Part shown: in pieces, positions 9,227 to 17,548 of the stretch
Layout of the letters: each line of letters starts with the position of its first letter
Numbering within the stretch: the first letter of the stretch is position 1
Assembly: GCA_964353185.1 (NCBI GenBank)
Contig: CAYGUV010000012.1
Coordinates: forward strand, 1-46,178
Direction of reading: 5' to 3'
DNA length: 46,178 nt
Source of the DNA: GCA-2708415 sp964353185
GTDB taxonomy: Bacteria > Pseudomonadota > Alphaproteobacteria > Micavibrionales > Micavibrionaceae
Notes under the pieces: model-generated
Told to the model about the DNA's origin: nothing
Database searches by the model: none
The model's input: the letters and a program-made list of their open reading frames with translations, nothing else
Translations under genes and position numbers: made by a program

Positions 9227-10752
9227 AATTTCACCATTTTTTCATTTACTGTTGCTACAGCCATCTGACCGATATTATTTAAATTTTTACGGATTTGCTC
9301 TGCATAATTTTCGATACTTAAATCAGGCTTTTGTTCATCCCATAAATCAATACCAAGTGTGTTAATTAGACGGCCATAAGCATCTTGCGCATCAGCATAG
9401 GCAAATGCTTTGTTGATGTTGGCGATGCTGGAATCTACTTCCATATTTATTAAATCTGCTTTTGACATTAATCCAACTTGATTAAAATTTTGTGCACGAT
9501 CTAGAATGTCTTGGGCATGGGCAACAGACTCTATTTGTTCTTCATATACTTTTGATAGACTATCATAGCGTGCGGCAGCGACGTGTACTTGTGTAATAAT
9601 AGCTGCCACTAAGGCTTGACGACGTTGGTCCGATAGTTGGTCAATATTTTGTGCTTTTTTATAGCGTGCTGGCGCAGTAAAAATTTTATTAATCGAGGAT
9701 GTTAATCCTGCGATGCCATCAAACCAATTATTGTAAACAAGAAATTTATTTGAATCATAATTATAAGTTAGTAATAACTCTGCCCCAGGAATGCTTTCTA
9801 ATAAAGATAATTTTATATCGCGAACGCTAATCCGCTTATTGAGAAGCTCTTCTCGCACTTCAGGTCGGCTGGAGAGCGCCTTTAATTCATATTGTTCAAT
9901 AGCGTTATCAATTATTGGCAGAGAGGCCGCATTTAAAGGATCTTGATTTTCCAAATCTAACACTAGGTTTTCTTGTAATGGATAAGCGATTAAAGTCTTT
10001 AATTCTAATTGTGCGAGGCTTAAACCATTTTTTAAACGGTTAAGTTGCATCTTTTTGTCCATCAGCTCTGTTTTTCGGGATTGAGCTTCGCCCAAAGGTA
10101 CGAGACCTGCTTCAATTTGTTGTGCATTTTTATTGAGTTGGTCGTCAAGAGAGGCAATTAAATCTGAAATTTTGGGTAAAGCACTTTGCGCGACAGCCGC
10201 ACGCCAATAAGCGATGTAGGTGTCTTGCACAACACCTTGGTAGATTTTGCGGCGGCGTTCTTGGGTAATTAACATTTGGTCAGAAGATGTTTTACCGCGC
10301 CATAAATTTATACCCGTATCAAGCAAGTTCCATTCTGTTGTCAATTGTACGACATTACGTGTTTGTTCTTGTGAAATAGAAGGTTGTAGTGACTCTGTGC
10401 CCGTCAAAACAGAGAAGCTTGAGGATCCACCTTCGTTACTGCGAGTTTGGCGCTGCGCAGAGGCATTAATGGATGGCAAGGCATTCAACATTTGCAGTGT
10501 AACGTCATCTGCAGCGATCAAGGCATCTAATTCCGCAACTTTAGCATCCAAATTATGCTTAATTGCGCGTGCCAAAGCCTCTTCAACTTTCATTTTTTGT
10601 TGGCTTTGATTCGCGGGAGGATAAATTTTGGTTCTATCTTCGGTGATAGTTTTTAATAAAACAGCTTTATCTACAGGATCCGCTGTAGGTGAGCATCCTG
10701 CAATAAAAATTAGTCCTGTAAAGGCTAATAAATTTAGCTTTTTATTATTCAT
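9223..10752 (-). CDS. TolC-like outer-membrane efflux lipoprotein
   Basis: A protein of 509 residues. The N-terminus is a lipoprotein signal with lipobox IAGC (Cys20), so the protein is probably lipid-anchored. The rest has the two-fold helical pattern of the OEP/TolC family: VEEALARAIKHNLDAKVAELD at about 55-77, long amphipathic helices, and a second half with ALVAAIITQVHVAAARYD. It is the first gene of the leftward operon and provides the outer-membrane duct. It shares no operon with a pump ATPase: the neighbouring ABC protein is an ABC-F factor on the other strand. Confidence 0.9.
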   Translation of the reverse strand: MNNKKLNLLAFTGLIFIAGCSPTADPVDKAVLLKTITEDRTKIYPPANQSQQKMKVEEALARAIKHNLDAKVAELDALIAADDVTLQMLNALPSINASAQRQTRSNEGGSSSFSVLTGTESLQPSISQEQTRNVVQLTTEWNLLDTGINLWRGKTSSDQMLITQERRRKIYQGVVQDTYIAYWRAAVAQSALPKISDLIASLDDQLNKNAQQIEAGLVPLGEAQSRKTELMDKKMQLNRLKNGLSLAQLELKTLIAYPLQENLVLDLENQDPLNAASLPIIDNAIEQYELKALSSRPEVREELLNKRISVRDIKLSLLESIPGAELLLTYNYDSNKFLVYNNWFDGIAGLTSSINKIFTAPARYKKAQNIDQLSDQRRQALVAAIITQVHVAAARYDSLSKVYEEQIESVAHAQDILDRAQNFNQVGLMSKADLINMEVDSSIANINKAFAYADAQDAYGRLINTLGIDLWDEQKPDLSIENYAEQIRKNLNNIGQMAVATVNEKMVKL

Positions 10753-11016
10753 AATACTAATATTCGTTCGTTAGAACATGGAATGAAAGAACTTTCAAAT
10801 ATATTGTACATTAAAAATAGTTATCCACAAATGATAATCATATATTATAATGACTTAGCTGGCGAAACTAAAAAACTCTACGCATATTTTGGAAATAAAA
10901 TACTTATATTATGAAAATAAAATGTCTTCTTCAAAGTATGTATCTTCTATCTGTAAATTATATTCCCTTTTTTGCGATTTATATGCCATAAGCACACAAA
11001 CATAAAGTGAGTGTGA
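10753..11016. promoter_or_regulatory. Divergent AT-rich intergenic region with a consensus DnaA box
   Basis: This spacer separates the leftward export operon from the rightward ABC-F gene. It contains TTATCCACA at 10821-10829, a perfect DnaA-box consensus, and an ATTATAAT element at 10845-10852 that could act as a -10 box on either strand. No clear -35 partner is visible. A 26-codon ATG frame at 10910 has no ribosome site and is not called. Confidence 0.4.
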
Positions 11017-12633
11017 ATGTTAAATATTACAAATCTAAGTTATCAAATCGGGCCGCGGACTATTATCGAAGATGGTAATGTCTGCATTATGGATGGCTGG
11101 CGTGTTGGGGTCATTGGCCATAATGGTGCAGGAAAATCAACTCTTTTCAAATTAATTTCTGGAGACCTTATTGCTGATGGTGGTGAGGTTAGCATAAGTA
11201 ATGGTCAAAAAATGGGAATGGTCCGCCAAGATATGCCTGACACAGACGATGCATTATTAGATGTCGTGTTGGCTGCCAATGAAGAAATGGCTGATTTGTG
11301 GAAGCGTGCAGGGACCGAAACAGACGGTAATAAAATAGCTGAAATATATGCGCGCCTAGAAGATATTGGTGCCTATAGCGCGCCAGCAAAGGCATCAATG
11401 CTTTTAACTGGATTAGGCTTTCAAGAAGAACAGCTTCAAGAACCATTTTCCTCTTTTTCTGGAGGGTGGAGAATGCGCGTTGCTTTGGCAGCTGCATTGT
11501 TTGTTGAACCTGAAATACTATTATTGGATGAGCCTACAAATCATTTAGATTTAGAAGCAATTATGTGGCTTGAGACATACTTATTAGAATATTCTCATAC
11601 GCTAATGATCATATCGCATGACCGTGAATTGCTGAATAAATGTATCGATCATGTCATTCATGTTGATAAAATGAAGCTAACATTGTCCACGGGAAATTAT
11701 GATACTTTTGAGAGGGAACGTGCGTTAGCCGCGGGGCAACAACAAAAAATGTATGAAAAACAAATGGCTGCACGGGAACATATGCAAGCCTTTGTTGATC
11801 GTTTTAAGGCACAGGCTAGTAAAGCAAGACAAGCACAAAGCCGAATGAAAGCCTTAGAAAAAATGGATATTGTTGATGCGGTCATTGCAGATCGTGCCAT
11901 TCAATTTGTTTTTCCAAACCCACAACAGATTGCATCTCCAATGATTTCTATTGATCATGCCAATGTTGGATATGGTAGTGGGGCGCCTATTTTAAAAAAT
12001 ATTCACCGAAACATTGATAATGATGACCGTATTGCATTATTGGGTGCGAATGGTGAAGGTAAATCAACATTAATGAAATTAATTGCTGATCGTCTTGGCG
12101 TTATGGAGGGTGAAGTTACCCGATCAAATAAATTAAAAATAGGTTATTTTTCACAACATCAAACAGAAGAATTAGATGTTAATTCTACCCCATATCATGA
12201 AATGTTTTCATTGTTTCAAAAGAAAAATGGATCAGCAGCTGAGCATTTAGTTCGTGCAAAATTAGGAGCTTTTGGTTTTTCCCGTGATTTGGCGGATAAT
12301 AAAATTAGTGCCCTAAGTGGCGGTGAAAAAGCACGGTTGCTTTTTGCTTTTATGAGTTTTGATGCGCCGCACCTGTTGCTTTTAGACGAGCCAACCAACC
12401 ATCTAGACATTGATGCGCGGGAAGCCTTGGTGCAGGCCCTAAATGCCTACACAGGGGCAATCGTAATTGTAAGCCATGATCCTAATATGGTCGAACGTGT
12501 GGCGGATCGTTTATGGCTTATTAAAGATGGAAAGTGCAAAGACTTTGATGGGGATTTGGAAGATTACCGTAAGTTCACCATTCAAGCGCGCCGTGCTCAA
12601 CGCAAAGAAAAGAAGGCTGCTAAAAGTGCTTAA
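11017..12633 (+). CDS. ABC-F family ATP-binding protein (translation factor type)
   Basis: A soluble protein of 538 residues with two ABC domains and no membrane segment. Domain one has Walker A GHNGAGKST, signature FSGGWRMR and Walker B LLLDEPTNHLDLE. Domain two has GANGEGKST, LSGGEKAR and LLLDEPTNHLDID. Between them lies a charged linker rich in KMYEKQMAAREHMQAF-type helices, as in ABC-F proteins that act on the ribosome (EttA, Uup and YheS groups). The linker and C-terminal tail (RRAQRKEKKAAKSA) most resemble the YheS/Uup side, but I cannot fix the subgroup. It is not a transporter ATPase and is divergent from the export operon. Confidence 0.95.
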   Translation: MLNITNLSYQIGPRTIIEDGNVCIMDGWRVGVIGHNGAGKSTLFKLISGDLIADGGEVSISNGQKMGMVRQDMPDTDDALLDVVLAANEEMADLWKRAGTETDGNKIAEIYARLEDIGAYSAPAKASMLLTGLGFQEEQLQEPFSSFSGGWRMRVALAAALFVEPEILLLDEPTNHLDLEAIMWLETYLLEYSHTLMIISHDRELLNKCIDHVIHVDKMKLTLSTGNYDTFERERALAAGQQQKMYEKQMAAREHMQAFVDRFKAQASKARQAQSRMKALEKMDIVDAVIADRAIQFVFPNPQQIASPMISIDHANVGYGSGAPILKNIHRNIDNDDRIALLGANGEGKSTLMKLIADRLGVMEGEVTRSNKLKIGYFSQHQTEELDVNSTPYHEMFSLFQKKNGSAAEHLVRAKLGAFGFSRDLADNKISALSGGEKARLLFAFMSFDAPHLLLLDEPTNHLDIDAREALVQALNAYTGAIVIVSHDPNMVERVADRLWLIKDGKCKDFDGDLEDYRKFTIQARRAQRKEKKAAKSA

Positions 12634-12672
12634 GATAAAAAATATTAGATTTTTCATTTAATATTAAGCACT
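12625..12672 (+). repeat. Inverted repeat at the 3' end of the ABC-F gene
   Basis: AGTGCTTAA (12625-12633, including the stop codon) and TTAAGCACT (12664-12672) form a perfect nine-pair stem with a 30-base AT-rich loop. There is no T-run after it, so it is not a canonical terminator. It may be an RNA 3'-end stabiliser. Confidence 0.45.
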
Positions 12673-12804
12673 TACAGATAACACATCTGAAGAATCCCTA
12701 TATATTACATAAAATTTTAGATAAAATTAGCAAAATTTATACGTGTATTATGGTTAAATTGTATATTAGGGCATTAATATACAGGGTTTTAGGGAGTTTT
12801 GAGT

Positions 12805-14484
12805 ATGAGTGCTCAGTTTTTGGTCAATATGTTTACGCCAGCGGTATCCGCGGATATTACGGCAACAATGTCTTTAACAGGCGAGAATGTAAATTTTGTT
12901 TATGATGAAATTTACAATAGTGAACTAGAAAATGAGTCACCATACGAATTTGAAAATGTTCTTGTCGTGCAAAGTGGCGCAACCCTTGATGCCATAGCCA
13001 ATAATACAGACCTTATTTCTGGAGATTTCATTATTATAGATCCCCCTGGCTTAGTTGTTGGGGAGAATATTGATAATGTTGATGGATCTTTAACAGAGTT
13101 TGTTGTTGGACAAGGTGCCGGCGTTATTAACGGTTTGAATAATAATGATCGATTGGTTGGGGATTTTGGTGGCTCCACACTCATAAATCAAACACAAAAT
13201 TATAATGTTGTTTTTGTCTTAGATGTAAGTGGTTCTATGCAATCAACATCGGTGACAGGTGAAACGCGACTAGATTTAATGGTTCGCTCCGTCAATGAAT
13301 TAATGGCAAGCTTTAACGAATTTCAAGGCGGCGATGTTAAGGTTCATATAACTGCCTTTAATTCCGGCCAATCAGCAAGCGGTAGCTTTCTTGTGACTGA
13401 TGAGGCAGGATATCAAGATGCCCTTGCATTAATGAACAGCTTATCGCATGGGGGGGCAACAAATTACGAGGCGGGATTGCAAGGTGCGATTAATTGGCTT
13501 CAAAATGGCGATTCAATAAAAAACGCAACGACAACAACGTATTTCCTCAGTGATGGAATGCCAAATCGTATTATTAATGATGCGACAGGTGGTACCGTTT
13601 CTGTAGATGCTTCTAGTGCTATGCAAGAAATTTTAGGCTCTGACGGGTCAGACGAAGTTGCAATTCTTCAAAATTTAAGTGATGAAGTGATTGGCGTAGG
13701 AATTAATATTACTGATGATAATATTTTTAATATTGATTTAATTGATTCAGATGGTGCGTCTTTAAATGTACCTGCCGATAAATTGGTGGCAACATTGCAA
13801 GATACCAATCCAATGTTAAATTTAGCATCTGTTGGAGATGATGTAATTAATGGTTTGGATGGAAATGATATTATTTTTGGGGACGCCCTCAATACGGACG
13901 CGTTAGCGGTAACGCATGGCTTAACTACTGTGTCTGGCGATGGATGGGAGGTTTTCTCTCAACTTGAATTAGCGCAAAGTATTATTAATCCACTATGGAA
14001 TCGCCGTGATACAATTCAATATATTAATAATAATACCCATGAGTTGGCAGAAGAAGTTATCGATTCTGATGGGGAAGGGCGCATTGGCGGGAATGATATT
14101 TTAAATGGTGGTAACGGTAACGACACTATATTTGGTCAAGAAGGTAATGATCTAATTACAGGCGGAAATGGTAGCGATATATTATATGGTGGCTCGGGAG
14201 AGGATACATTTAATTTTGATTTAATCTCTGAAATTGGTGATGTCATTAAAGATTTTAACGCCGTAGAAGGAGATGTGATAGATATATCAGATCTTTTAAG
14301 TGATTTTGATATAGGAACTGAAAATATAGAAGGCTTTATTTCCTTAAATGAAATAAATGGTAATACACAGCTATTTATCAATAATATTGGTGACGGATCT
14401 AACCAATTCAACGTTGCAACATTAGAGGGTGTAATTGGTGCAGATCTACAAAGTTATATAGATAATGGTAATATCATCGTTTAA
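12805..14484 (+). CDS. Secreted VWA-domain RTX protein with type I secretion C-terminus
   Basis: A protein of 559 residues from the ATG at 12805, which has AGGGAG eight bases upstream; a TTG two codons earlier is less likely. It has no Sec signal. A von Willebrand A domain starts at about 134, with MIDAS motif VLDVSGSM (138-145) and later TNYEAGLQGAINWL and FLSDGMPN. RTX-type glycine/aspartate nonapeptides occur at about 350-362 and 428-472 (GGNGNDTIFGQEGND). The last ~90 residues match the type I secretion target domain seen again in the 17549-20632 protein. It probably binds metal or ligands outside the cell after export by a type I system that is not encoded here. Confidence 0.88.
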   Translation: MSAQFLVNMFTPAVSADITATMSLTGENVNFVYDEIYNSELENESPYEFENVLVVQSGATLDAIANNTDLISGDFIIIDPPGLVVGENIDNVDGSLTEFVVGQGAGVINGLNNNDRLVGDFGGSTLINQTQNYNVVFVLDVSGSMQSTSVTGETRLDLMVRSVNELMASFNEFQGGDVKVHITAFNSGQSASGSFLVTDEAGYQDALALMNSLSHGGATNYEAGLQGAINWLQNGDSIKNATTTTYFLSDGMPNRIINDATGGTVSVDASSAMQEILGSDGSDEVAILQNLSDEVIGVGINITDDNIFNIDLIDSDGASLNVPADKLVATLQDTNPMLNLASVGDDVINGLDGNDIIFGDALNTDALAVTHGLTTVSGDGWEVFSQLELAQSIINPLWNRRDTIQYINNNTHELAEEVIDSDGEGRIGGNDILNGGNGNDTIFGQEGNDLITGGNGSDILYGGSGEDTFNFDLISEIGDVIKDFNAVEGDVIDISDLLSDFDIGTENIEGFISLNEINGNTQLFINNIGDGSNQFNVATLEGVIGADLQSYIDNGNIIV

Positions 14485-15455
14485 AATTTATAAGTTAAAT
14501 TTAATGAGCCGCTAAATATATCAGCACTTTCATAATCAAAATCTGATTCTTGTGAGTTATCCCTTAATTGTGACTTAGGGGCATTTCCTGAGCGTTGGTA
14601 TTGCCCTTTAAAGCCGAATGAAAATTCATCATTTATTTTGTAATCAAAGCCAGTTGAAACACCGTAACTATGTGTTCCATTATTATTTTTCATTTTTTCT
14701 GTTTGTGTTGTTTGGGTAGTGAAGGCTACTTTATCAGATCCTCTTCCCCAATTAAAATTGTAACCATAATTGATACTATTTAAAAAAGTTAGTTTTGAAG
14801 TGATAGGAAAGTTTATATTTGTTCCAATCATCGGACTGAGGGTTTGGACACGAATATTTGTGTCATTTGAAAATGAACGATTAAAGTCTAAAACATCGCC
14901 TTTAAAGCGATCTTCCAAATTACTGTAACGATATGATAAGCCGATAAATGGCTTAAAGATAATAGGTGAATTTTTAATATCTTTAACAGCTGCAATTTTT
15001 GTATTTATTTCATAAAATTGGTAATCAAATTTGTACTGCGCATTAGAGATATTCGCAGTGGCACCAACACCCCCATCTTGTAGCAGAAAGCTCTGTCCTG
15101 CTCGGGCCCCCCCAATGATTAAATTTTCCCCGCCTAAATCAATAAACCCAATTTTATCTGTTTGTGTTGCACGTCCTGTTTGAAAAGAGGTTAAAAAAAT
15201 TAAATCAGATGCGCTTGGTACTTTGTTCTCTAAACTTAAAGATAAAGCTCTTAAAATGGCATCGTTGTCAGGACGTACCAAGTCATAGGTAAAAGGGCCT
15301 GTTACTGTAGGGGTTGTTCCTAAATATGATCTTTTGGGTGATTTATACGCTCCATACTCACTTTCAAGTGAAAACGTAAAGTTGCTTTCATTGGCAGAGC
15401 TTGTCGATTGCCAAAAAAAGCATAAAAATACCGTCAAAATAAATCTTAAAAACAT
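14481..15455 (-). CDS. Outer-membrane beta-barrel protein, function unknown
   Basis: A protein of 324 residues with a Sec signal peptide (FILTVFLCFFWQSTSSA, cleavage after about residue 21). It consists of alternating polar/aromatic strands ending in SLNLTYKF; the terminal phenylalanine is the usual outer-membrane barrel signal. Segments such as FGFKGQYQRSGNA and YGVSTGFDYKI look like antiparallel strands. I do not recognise the family. Its stop overlaps by four bases the stop of the convergent VWA/RTX gene. Confidence 0.75.
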   Translation of the reverse strand: MFLRFILTVFLCFFWQSTSSANESNFTFSLESEYGAYKSPKRSYLGTTPTVTGPFTYDLVRPDNDAILRALSLSLENKVPSASDLIFLTSFQTGRATQTDKIGFIDLGGENLIIGGARAGQSFLLQDGGVGATANISNAQYKFDYQFYEINTKIAAVKDIKNSPIIFKPFIGLSYRYSNLEDRFKGDVLDFNRSFSNDTNIRVQTLSPMIGTNINFPITSKLTFLNSINYGYNFNWGRGSDKVAFTTQTTQTEKMKNNNGTHSYGVSTGFDYKINDEFSFGFKGQYQRSGNAPKSQLRDNSQESDFDYESADIFSGSLNLTYKF

Positions 15456-15541
15456 GCTTTATTGTACTGATATATACAGAAATAACGATAAAGATTTACA
15501 CATATCCCGAACTTGTTGCCAAAATTTATGTAATTAGTAAT

Positions 15542-16516
15542 TTAAAACCACTTTAATTTCTTAAATATAATTATTTGCATTGCGACTATAAAGATAAGCA
15601 CGCTTGAAAAAATCCAAAAAGCGTGGTTGTTTTCAACGCCAGGCATACCGCCGATGTTTATCCCCATGAGTCCTGTAAAAAAACCTAATGGTAAAAAGAT
15701 GGCTGAGATTACAGAGAGAATATATAAATTTTTGTTTAAGCGATCAGATAAAATATTGGCAAGCTCGTCTTTTATAACTTGGGAGCGCTCACGCATGGCG
15801 TCTAAGTCTTCAACATATCTTGTAATACGATCAAATGATTCTTGGACATGCCTTTTTAAAGGCTTTTCCATCCAATCTTGCTCGGATAAACGCATTGCGT
15901 TTAAAACCTCTTTATGGGGGGCAATGTAACGTCTGAAAAGAATAGCACTTTTTCTGATTTCAACAATTTCTTGCCGTTCACTTGGGTCGGGATGTTCCAA
16001 AATTTTTTCTTCTATTACATCAATTTTATCATCCAACTCAATGAGTACTGGTTCCATTCTTTCAAATAAACGTTGGGCTAATTGTGTAACAACTTCCCCA
16101 GTGGTGCATGGTCCTTGATTTTCTTTTAAACGATTTTCTATGTCTGTAACGGCGCGTAAATGTCGGCGTGTAATAGTGACAATACGGTTTTTATCTACCC
16201 ATATTCTTATAGAAACCATATCTGTAGGGTGTGATCCTTCGTTTAAATTTACACCACGCAGAATAACAATCGATCCATCGTATGATTCAGTTAGTCGTGG
16301 CCTTGTTTCTTCTTCTAATAAAGCATTTAAAACTAGGGGGTCTAAATAGGGTAAATTTTTTTCTAACCATGGCTGTGTTTCAGAGTTTTTTCCATCTAGA
16401 TGGACCCATGTAGGACGTTCGTCTTTAAGCGCTTGGAATAAATCATTTTCGTTTGGCGTTATCGCACTTCCTGATCCATTTAAAATATAAGAATGTATGA
16501 TTGGTGAATGAGCCAT
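15542..16516 (-). CDS. zntB: CorA-superfamily metal ion channel, ZntB-like
   Basis: A protein of 324 residues with a long cytosolic alpha/beta funnel domain and two C-terminal membrane helices (about 265-285 and 300-318). The selectivity loop reads TGLMGINIGGMPG, with GIN in place of the GMN of classical CorA; this is the ZntB signature. The short basic tail KKLKWF follows the last helix. The gene starts 12 bases after the MscS gene ends, so the two are probably cotranscribed. ZntB proteins move Zn2+ and related divalent ions, but the exact ion here is not shown by the sequence. Confidence 0.88.
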   Translation of the reverse strand: MAHSPIIHSYILNGSGSAITPNENDLFQALKDERPTWVHLDGKNSETQPWLEKNLPYLDPLVLNALLEEETRPRLTESYDGSIVILRGVNLNEGSHPTDMVSIRIWVDKNRIVTITRRHLRAVTDIENRLKENQGPCTTGEVVTQLAQRLFERMEPVLIELDDKIDVIEEKILEHPDPSERQEIVEIRKSAILFRRYIAPHKEVLNAMRLSEQDWMEKPLKRHVQESFDRITRYVEDLDAMRERSQVIKDELANILSDRLNKNLYILSVISAIFLPLGFFTGLMGINIGGMPGVENNHAFWIFSSVLIFIVAMQIIIFKKLKWF

Positions 16517-16528
16517 TATAAAAACCTT

Positions 16529-17503
16529 TTATTTATTTGAAATCGAGATTGTCTCTGGTGACTTAATATTCAAATCACGTTGGGGAAAGGGTATTTCTAT
16601 ATCGTTTTCTTTGAATTTTTTCCAAATAGAAAACATCACTTCACTTTTTACATTTCGTAACCCTAGGTTAACATCAGCAATCCAAAAATAAAGAATAAAA
16701 TTAATGGAACTGTCTCCAAAATTATCAAGCCAACAAACGGCCTCTGGAGTTTTTAAGCATCGGGCATGTTCATTCGCGGCTTCTAAAATAAGATCTCTCG
16801 CTAGTTCAATATTAGACCCATAAGACACCCCCAAATCAATAGTTATACGTGCGTTACTGTTATTCAGTGTCCAGTTTACTACTTGTTTAACAATAAATTC
16901 TTCGTTGGGAACCAGCACTTCTTTTCCATCAATTGTTTCAATTAATGTTGCGCGTGATGTTGATTGACGGACATATCCGAAAGTTCCATCTTCTAATTCA
17001 ATAAGATCACCAATTTTTAAAGACCGCTCAAGCGTTAGTATAAATCCACTAATAAAGTTTGCAGCGATTTTTTGTAGGCCAAATCCTAACCCAATCCCAA
17101 CGGCCCCACTTAAAACGGTTAAGCTTGTTAGGTCTATCCCTAAAACATTTAAAGAGATGAGGAAAGCGATTAAATATATGATAATTTGAAAAATTTTTTG
17201 AATAAGTGTTCTATTCGCTATTTTTACATTTTTTAAAGATGAAATTCTTTTATTAATAAAATCAGCAATAAAAGACGTTATCCATACAATTATAATTATA
17301 TTGAGTAACGCCTTCATGGCCGTATATAAACTAATATTAAAATTACCAGAAGAGAAACTTAATGCTTCGGTATCTGTGTATTGTTTGATGATATCGAAAT
17401 GGCCATTTGCCCACGCATACGCAATGCCAACAAGCATTAACCATACGATTATTTTTGAAAAAACGCCCTGAGGACGAACAAGTGACATAAGTATATTCTT
17501 CAT
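16529..17503 (-). CDS. MscS-family mechanosensitive channel
   Basis: A protein of 324 residues with about four membrane helices. The pore helix is glycine/alanine rich (GAVGIGLGFGLQKIAANFISG), followed by the MscS beta domain containing GDLIELEDGTFGYV, RATLIETIDGKEVLVPN and the C-terminal alpha/beta domain. The length fits small-conductance MscS channels with one extra N-terminal helix pair. It probably releases solutes on hypo-osmotic shock. It is followed by the ZntB-like gene. Confidence 0.9.
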   Translation of the reverse strand: MKNILMSLVRPQGVFSKIIVWLMLVGIAYAWANGHFDIIKQYTDTEALSFSSGNFNISLYTAMKALLNIIIIVWITSFIADFINKRISSLKNVKIANRTLIQKIFQIIIYLIAFLISLNVLGIDLTSLTVLSGAVGIGLGFGLQKIAANFISGFILTLERSLKIGDLIELEDGTFGYVRQSTSRATLIETIDGKEVLVPNEEFIVKQVVNWTLNNSNARITIDLGVSYGSNIELARDLILEAANEHARCLKTPEAVCWLDNFGDSSINFILYFWIADVNLGLRNVKSEVMFSIWKKFKENDIEIPFPQRDLNIKSPETISISNK

Positions 17504-17548
17504 TCTGTCAGAATATATTTAAATGAGTAAAAAGACTAATAGAATATT

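Noticed and set aside
10821..10829. A replication origin
   Set aside because: Only one DnaA box is present, with no cluster, AT-rich unwinding element array or origin-linked genes.
10910..10990. 26-codon ATG frame in the spacer before the ABC-F gene
   Set aside because: It has no ribosome site and no recognisable features.
11017..12633. The ABC protein as the missing ATPase of the export operon
   Set aside because: It has two ABC domains, no membrane segments and an ABC-F linker, and it lies on the opposite strand with its own start. It is a translation factor type.
12799..12804. TTG start of the VWA/RTX protein at 12799
   Set aside because: The AGGGAG site is too close to it; the ATG at 12805 has ideal spacing.
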